Source of the DNA: JACMRP01 sp047302465
GTDB taxonomy: Bacteria > Bdellovibrionota > Bdellovibrionia > Bdellovibrionales > Bdellovibrionaceae
Assembly: GCF_047302465.1 (NCBI RefSeq)
Contig: NZ_CP178621.1
Coordinates: 1,364,001 to 1,428,000, forward strand
Direction: 5' to 3'
DNA: 64,000 nt
The translations under genes and the position numbers were made by a program. How positions within the stretch are numbered: position 1 is the stretch's first letter; each line of letters begins with the position of its first letter. A model generated the notes under the pieces. The model saw only the letters and a program-made list of their open reading frames with translations, searched no databases and was not told where the DNA came from. Positions 60,038 through 64,000 of this stretch are shown piece after piece.

Positions 60038-60658
60038 TTATTTCAATTCGAGATATTTTTTAAACATCAAGGTGAGTTCATTCACCAACTCGGGATCATT
60101 GACCACATTTTGTTGGTCATGAGTGGTGTTGTTAAGAATACTTAAAAACGCCGTTACCGTGATGAAAGCCACTTTGTCCGGATTTCTCGGGGCAGCAATG
60201 TGGCAGAGGTGATTACGCACGAATTCCATGAATAGGGCACGAGACTGATTAATATACTCTTGATCCGTCAGATACAAACGCACAGCTTGTAGGGCTGCTC
60301 TGAGCTGCGGATTCATACGATAAATCTCAAACCCGATGTCGAGCATCTTTACGATTTTCTCCTCTGGAGGCAGATTCTCATAAGGACGCATTTTCTCGAA
60401 GAAGTAGCGGCGATCATCGTCAATAAGTTGTTTGATCAACGCTGCAACGACAGATTCTTTGTTACCAAAAAATTGATACAAAGAACCGATACTCACTCCA
60501 GCTTCGACAGCAATCTTGTCTGTCGTGACAGCAAAATATCCTTCTCGTGCGATAATACGAGCACAAGCTTCGAGGATGCTAGAGACCGTCTGTTTAGATC
60601 TCTCTTGAGTGGGTGATTTTACTTGGATTTTTGTTTTTTTCTTACGACCTTGGCTCAT
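60038..60658 (-). CDS. TetR-family transcriptional regulator
   Basis: 206 residues. A Lys-rich start is followed by the TetR helix-turn-helix (about 20-65; ILEACARIIAREGYFAVTTDKIA, VSIGSLYQFFGNKESVV) and a helical ligand-binding domain. The ligand and targets are unknown. The palindrome ATACGTAT at 60691-60698 in its upstream region is a possible autoregulatory site, but the arms are short. Monocistronic. Confidence 0.9.
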   Translation of the reverse strand: MSQGRKKKTKIQVKSPTQERSKQTVSSILEACARIIAREGYFAVTTDKIAVEAGVSIGSLYQFFGNKESVVAALIKQLIDDDRRYFFEKMRPYENLPPEEKIVKMLDIGFEIYRMNPQLRAALQAVRLYLTDQEYINQSRALFMEFVRNHLCHIAAPRNPDKVAFITVTAFLSILNNTTHDQQNVVNDPELVNELTLMFKKYLELK

Positions 60659-60968
60659 ATCCCAAACACGAATTTAAAAAAGGTTGTTTTATACGTATCC
60701 TATTTTTAGAAACATCGGTTTGTCCGCAAAACAAAGTGTTTCTTGGGGGCCCCGCAGAAAGAAAAGACTTCCCTTGCGCCTTTTTGTGGGGCTTCTGCTT
60801 TTTACCCGTAAACCCATTCTTACAGAAAAACCGAAGATTGTTCATATAATATATCAAGAATGTTTCGACATGGACGGAAATCTGTTCGATTTCTGGACGT
60901 GGCGACTCTCTTTTTTGTCCCATTTTCCCAATAGAGCTAGACCTGATTTTGCATAGGGTTTTTTTCCA
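60659..60968. other. 310-base divergent intergenic region with a -10 element
   Basis: Contains ATACGTAT (60691-60698), a GC-rich stretch with GCCCC/GGGGC and GCAGAA/TTCTGC complementarity (about 60749-60808) ending in a T-run, and a perfect TATAAT at 60845-60850 (-35 candidate TTACAG at 19 bases). The TATAAT could drive dprA with a leader of about 110 bases. Reading frames here on either strand have no protein-like composition. Confidence 0.45.
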
Positions 60969-61880
60969 ATGGAAAAACTCATACATCTTAGCCTTATTCA
61001 AAAAAATATCCGTTGTCTTCAGAGCTTTCGCCGTTTGCGAGACGACATATTGCCGTATCCCTTAAATAGCGAAGAACTTCGCCGCTACTTGCGAGCCGAA
61101 GAACCCTTTTTCTTTCAAGAGTTCTGCGAGAGTAAAGAGACTCTCAAGAAAGAGCGTGAAGAAATTGTGCGTTTGCATGATCAAGGGGTCAAATTCACCT
61201 TCTGCGGGGATCGACTGTATCCTCCAAGTTTTGTGGGTATGCCAGGTGCGCCCGTCTTTCTCAGTTACAAAGGTCATCCGGCTTGGTTGTGGGGGAGATC
61301 TCTTTCCGTTGTTGGCAGCCGCGACATCACCGCCCTTTCTCAGCGTTGGATGGAAGAGCATCTTTCAGAGTTCTTGCGCCAAGAAAAGGCGATCTTGGTT
61401 AGTGGTGGCGCTCGCGGTGTGGATCAGGTCGCTCATCAACTAGCCCTGCGAAACTCAAACCCCACCGTCGTGGTGTTGCCTTCGGGTTTAGGGGCGATCT
61501 ATCCCCAAAACCTTGAAGCTTGGCAAAGTAAGGTCATTGATGGGGGCGGTTGCATGATGAGCGAGTACCCTTTTGCCGAGAAAATGAAAAAACACTTTTT
61601 CCATGACCGAAACCGTCTGATCGCGGGTCTTGGTATTGTGACCTTGTTGATCGAGGCTCGGCGCCGCAGTGGGAGTTTGTTGACCGCACATAAATCTTTG
61701 CAGCTCGGCAAATCAGTTCTCGTTGTTCCGGGTCATCCAAGTGACAGTTCGCACCTAGGAAATCTTGATTTATTGAGTGAAGGAGCCACTCCGATCCGTG
61801 ATGCCGAGGACTTGGGCAGCTATTTTAGAAGCGAGTTGCAAACGCTGCCGAATGTTACTTCTATGGCTAGTGAGCTCTAG
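60969..61880 (+). CDS. dprA: DNA-processing protein DprA/Smf
   Basis: 303 residues. After a short N-terminal helical part, the DprA Rossmann core is clear: GDRLYPPSFVGMPGAPVFL, LSVVGSRDITALSQRWM, ILVSGGARGVDQVAHQLAL, TVVVLPSGLGAIYPQN, HFFHDRNRLIAGLG and SGSLLTAHKSLQLGK. It loads RecA on incoming single-stranded DNA during transformation. The C-terminal winged-helix domain found in many homologues is absent; the protein ends soon after the core. No Shine-Dalgarno precedes the ATG. Confidence 0.92.
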   Translation: MEKLIHLSLIQKNIRCLQSFRRLRDDILPYPLNSEELRRYLRAEEPFFFQEFCESKETLKKEREEIVRLHDQGVKFTFCGDRLYPPSFVGMPGAPVFLSYKGHPAWLWGRSLSVVGSRDITALSQRWMEEHLSEFLRQEKAILVSGGARGVDQVAHQLALRNSNPTVVVLPSGLGAIYPQNLEAWQSKVIDGGGCMMSEYPFAEKMKKHFFHDRNRLIAGLGIVTLLIEARRRSGSLLTAHKSLQLGKSVLVVPGHPSDSSHLGNLDLLSEGATPIRDAEDLGSYFRSELQTLPNVTSMASEL

Positions 61881-61997
61881 CAGGACTAAAATCTATATGT
61901 AGTGGCGCCGCTCTAACTTTGTCATTTGTCTAAAAAAAATGAAAAATAATGAAAAAAGCCTTTGAAAAACTCTCGTCTTTTCTCTTAACATTAGATT

Positions 61998-62095
61998 CAA
62001 GGGAGGGGCGATGTGGTCAAGGATGACCGTGGTGGTAAGGACGCTACTGCATCGCTCATTTTTCTAAGCGGCTCCCGCCCCTCGATCTAGAGTTC
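61998..62095 (+). ncRNA. candidate structured RNA with AGGA loops
   Basis: In the gene-free gap 61881-62168: promoter-like TTGAAA (61962-61967), 18 bases, TAACAT (61986-61991). Downstream a six-base outer stem GCGATG/CATCGC (62008-62013 / 62050-62055) encloses a perfect hairpin GGTCA-AGGA-TGACC (62015-62028) and a weaker one with AAGGA in its loop (62032-62047); a CATTTTTC tract follows. An alternative eight-base pairing is GAGGGGCG/CGCCCCTC (62003-62010 / 62076-62083). AGGA in hairpin loops is the recognition pattern of CsrA. No reading frame of note. Strand and ends are inferred. Confidence 0.4.
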
Positions 62096-62168
62096 AAAAC
62101 GAACAGCAAAAATAAAAAAAACAATTATAAATAGAAACCAAGCCGATTCAAACACGCTCGGAATTGTT

Positions 62169-63275
62169 TTAGTTCCAGTTTCTTCTTAAGGAATTGAAGC
62201 CAATGCCTGCAAAGAGCACAAGCGGGCTCCAGACTGCAAAAGCCGGTGGAAGTTGTCCATTACGGGCTAGGCCCTCGAACGTTACATACAAGACCCAATA
62301 GCCAATGATAATGCCGATACACAGAATCATACCGCTGCTTTTGGCAGTACGACGATTGGTGGTTGTGCCAAGGCCGACTCCGATTAAGGCAAACACTATG
62401 CAAAGAACCGAAATCGCAATGCGCTTATGAAACTCGGTCTGATAAGTTCTTTGATCTTGAGGCTTTAAGTCCTTCTTCTTAAGAATCTCCTTCAACTCTG
62501 AAAGTGTCAGAGACTGTGCGGATTTCTCGCGAATGACTTCTTGGATCGGATCGGTCAGGCGAATATCGTAGGTGTCGAATTTGATTTTAGTGTGAGTCTG
62601 AGTTTTACGATGAATGTCGCCATCTTCAAGCCGCAAGAGCACATTGTGCCCCGGCGCCTTCGGATCCGGAACGATGGCGCCGCGCTTAGCAATAATCGTA
62701 AGCGGCGCTCCTTCTTCGCGTTCATCGTAAATGAATACGTTCTCTAAAGTTCCATTGTCTGAATGAACCTTGTTCGCATAAACCACTAAATCAAAAAAAC
62801 CTTCCGAGAATGTGCCTTCTTTGACCGTGGCAGCGGCTTTGGTATTTCCAAGCTTCGTAAAAAGAACTTCGAACTGACGATTGCCCCAAGGAGCAATTTC
62901 GAAAGAGGTTTGGGCGGAAAGGACTCCGACCAAGAGAGACAGCACGACGGCCGGAGTCAGAATCATTCCCATGTGAAGTCCAGAGGCCTTCATCGCCACC
63001 ATCTCGGAATCACTACTGAGGCGTCCATAAGTCAGGATGACGGCAAAAAGAAGACTCATTGGGAAGAGGGCCGGTAAAAGGGAAATACAAATATAGCCAA
63101 TAATCTGTGCAATGGTTTTCATGTCCACGCCGTGGACAAGAGCAAACTCCGTCAGACGCAGGACCTGGAACATAAGAATAATCGAAACGAAAACGATCAG
63201 GCCTAAAATGAAACTCGGAAGCATTTCAAAGAAGATGTATTGCGCTGCTTTTTTACCACGGAAAACGCTAACCAT
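62169..63275 (-). CDS. LptF/LptG-family lipopolysaccharide export permease
   Basis: 368 residues with six membrane segments in two groups (about 10-125 and 285-360) around a periplasmic beta-jellyroll, as in YjgP/YjgQ permeases. Family landmark: SSDSEMVAMKASGLHMGM after the third helix. With LptBC it extracts lipopolysaccharide from the inner membrane. I cannot decide between LptF and LptG from this sequence. Its partners are not in the window. AAGGTTCC precedes the ATG. Together with LpxC it supports an LPS-type outer membrane. Confidence 0.88.
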   Translation of the reverse strand: MVSVFRGKKAAQYIFFEMLPSFILGLIVFVSIILMFQVLRLTEFALVHGVDMKTIAQIIGYICISLLPALFPMSLLFAVILTYGRLSSDSEMVAMKASGLHMGMILTPAVVLSLLVGVLSAQTSFEIAPWGNRQFEVLFTKLGNTKAAATVKEGTFSEGFFDLVVYANKVHSDNGTLENVFIYDEREEGAPLTIIAKRGAIVPDPKAPGHNVLLRLEDGDIHRKTQTHTKIKFDTYDIRLTDPIQEVIREKSAQSLTLSELKEILKKKDLKPQDQRTYQTEFHKRIAISVLCIVFALIGVGLGTTTNRRTAKSSGMILCIGIIIGYWVLYVTFEGLARNGQLPPAFAVWSPLVLFAGIGFNSLRRNWN

Positions 63276-63367
63276 AAGGAACCTTAGTTTAAACTATCGA
63301 TGACGCCAAGGCTTTATTTAGTGCAGGAATCGCGGCCATTGTCCAGAGGATTAGGATCGGCTCTTTG

Positions 63368-63396
63368 TTGACCCGACGGCTGACATCCCTGACAAT
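63368..63396 (+). promoter_or_regulatory. putative promoter with leaderless start
   Basis: TTGACC (63368-63373), 17 bases, GACAAT (63391-63396), seven bases, GTG start at 63404. No ribosome site. Same geometry as at lpxC and ruvC. Confidence 0.4.
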
Positions 63397-63403
63397 ATTT
63401 ACT

Positions 63404-64000
63404 GTGAGCAGCAAGATCCTTTTAGTCTACGAAGAATATTCAGAAATGATGAATGCCCAAGCTATTTTGCAAAAAGCGGGCTTCGACGTGCTTGGAATTT
63501 CAACAGAATATACTCTCAGTGAAAATGTGCTCTCATTCAACCCTGATGTGGTTGTGGCTTATGGCCGTGCCGGAAAAGTAACGACGATCGGAGCTGGTCG
63601 TCGTCTGCGCGAGATGACTCGCTGGCAGGGGAAAGTGATTCTGGTTTTACCAGCAGGTTACAAGCCGAACCCTCAAGACTTCGCAAAAATCAGAGCAGAC
63701 ATGTTGCTAGAAGCTCCTCTTCCGGGGCTAAGACTGATGCAAATCGTTGGTAAAATGTTGGGCTATGACGAACTCTTGTTGCAAGAACGTCTGAGCAAAC
63801 ACGGCAATGATACCAGCAAACCTGGCGACAATCTTTTGGGCGGCACGGGACATACCGGTGAAGCGCAGGATGAAGCTCTTCTTGTTACTGGCCAGGTCGG
63901 TGAAGACCCAGAAAATTTCACGATCAGTGGTACTCCGATTGCGGAAGACGAAGAGGATTTTACAAAAGCCAAAGCAAAGTTCAATTTGGATATTTCTTCA
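63404..64000 (+). CDS. receiver-like protein lacking phosphorylation residues (3' end outside window)
   Basis: The frame is open from the GTG at 63404 to the window edge (199 residues so far). The first 120 residues look like a response-regulator receiver (SKILLVYEEYSEMMNAQAIL, SFNPDVVVAYGRAGK, RWQGKVILVLPAG), but the acidic pocket reads YEEY instead of a DD pair and the phosphoacceptor position in PDVVVAYG is not Asp, so it is probably a pseudo-receiver. The following stretch is acidic and Gly-rich (EDEEDFTKAKAKFN). Downstream domains are unknown. It is divergent from the LptF/G gene. Confidence 0.65.
   Translation, partial: MSSKILLVYEEYSEMMNAQAILQKAGFDVLGISTEYTLSENVLSFNPDVVVAYGRAGKVTTIGAGRRLREMTRWQGKVILVLPAGYKPNPQDFAKIRADMLLEAPLPGLRLMQIVGKMLGYDELLLQERLSKHGNDTSKPGDNLLGGTGHTGEAQDEALLVTGQVGEDPENFTISGTPIAEDEEDFTKAKAKFNLDISS

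Noticed and set aside
60642..61001. 119-codon minus-strand frame between TetR and dprA
   Set aside because: It overlaps the starts of both genes, has no ribosome site, and reads as random basic sequence.
61998..62095. c-di-GMP riboswitch in the dprA-LptF/G gap
   Set aside because: The conserved CACGCACAGGGCAAACC-type core of c-di-GMP-I riboswitches is not present.
1..64000. tRNA/rRNA genes, CRISPR arrays, insertion sequences, prophage
   Set aside because: I looked for T-loop-like sequences, regularly spaced repeats, transposase motifs and phage structural genes and found none; the S74 domain of the fibre gene alone is not evidence of a prophage.

Overview
The window looks like a chromosome segment of a Bdellovibrio-like bacterium (phylum Bdellovibrionota). 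This is inferred from content rather than a marker gene: a giant mosaic fibre protein with an S74-type self-cleaving tail, a TIGR02147-type regulator, many small exported Cys-containing proteins of unknown function, two L,D-transpeptidase-fold proteins, the lipid A enzyme LpxC, an LptF/G permease and a TamA/TamB pair (an LPS-type outer membrane). Coding density is high and both strands are used. I found no rRNA, tRNA, CRISPR array, insertion sequence or prophage.

Layout. 1-7645: 3' part of a giant repeat-built fibre gene. 7.7-10.0 kb: oxidative-stress and metal block (oxyR, dps, ZIP transporter) with OxyR-type half-sites upstream of dps. 10.0-17.4 kb: L,D-transpeptidase, MFS transporter, OsmC, an orphan binding protein, DUF502 protein, AraC regulator, TfoX-like protein. 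17.4-19.1 kb: a helical protein, a small exported cationic Cys-rich protein with its own consensus-like promoter, and a VOC protein. 19.2-29.3 kb: membrane pyrophosphatase, then an outer-membrane assembly operon (helical protein, TamB, a TamA-like protein that reads as seven POTRA domains). 29.4-33.2 kb: EF-P, a TPR protein and ruvCAB. 33.2-37.4 kb: Rhizobium-type asparaginase, two more orphan binding proteins and a CxxCH lipoprotein. 37.5-41.7 kb: hemerythrin, lpxC, small proteins, a 150-base structured intergenic element and alanine dehydrogenase. 41.7-47.1 kb: serine hydrolase, two-component system, YchJ protein, second L,D-transpeptidase. 47.3-50.9 kb: three exported proteins with phosphatase-like or kinase-like signatures. 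50.8-53.3 kb: another binding protein and a ComEC split into two genes. 53.6-60.0 kb: TPR and LysM envelope proteins, then a regulator-led run of exported proteins that includes a duplicated 337-residue family. 60.0-64.0 kb: TetR regulator, DprA, a candidate structured RNA, LptF/G permease and the start of a pseudo-receiver gene.

Common threads. Much of the window serves the envelope: outer-membrane insertion (TamA/B), lipid A/LPS (LpxC, LptF/G), peptidoglycan editing, fibres and many exported proteins. ComEC, DprA and a TfoX-like protein hint at DNA uptake. Five genes or operons (oxyR, the tam operon, ruvC, lpxC and the last gene) have a -35-like hexamer, a 17-base spacer and a -10-like hexamer placed so that transcription would begin at or next to the start codon, with no Shine-Dalgarno sequence. 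This suggests leaderless mRNAs. The most speculative but interesting items are the exported kinase/phosphatase-like cluster, the Cys-rich peptide, the candidate AGGA-loop RNA and the regulator-led exported-protein operon.
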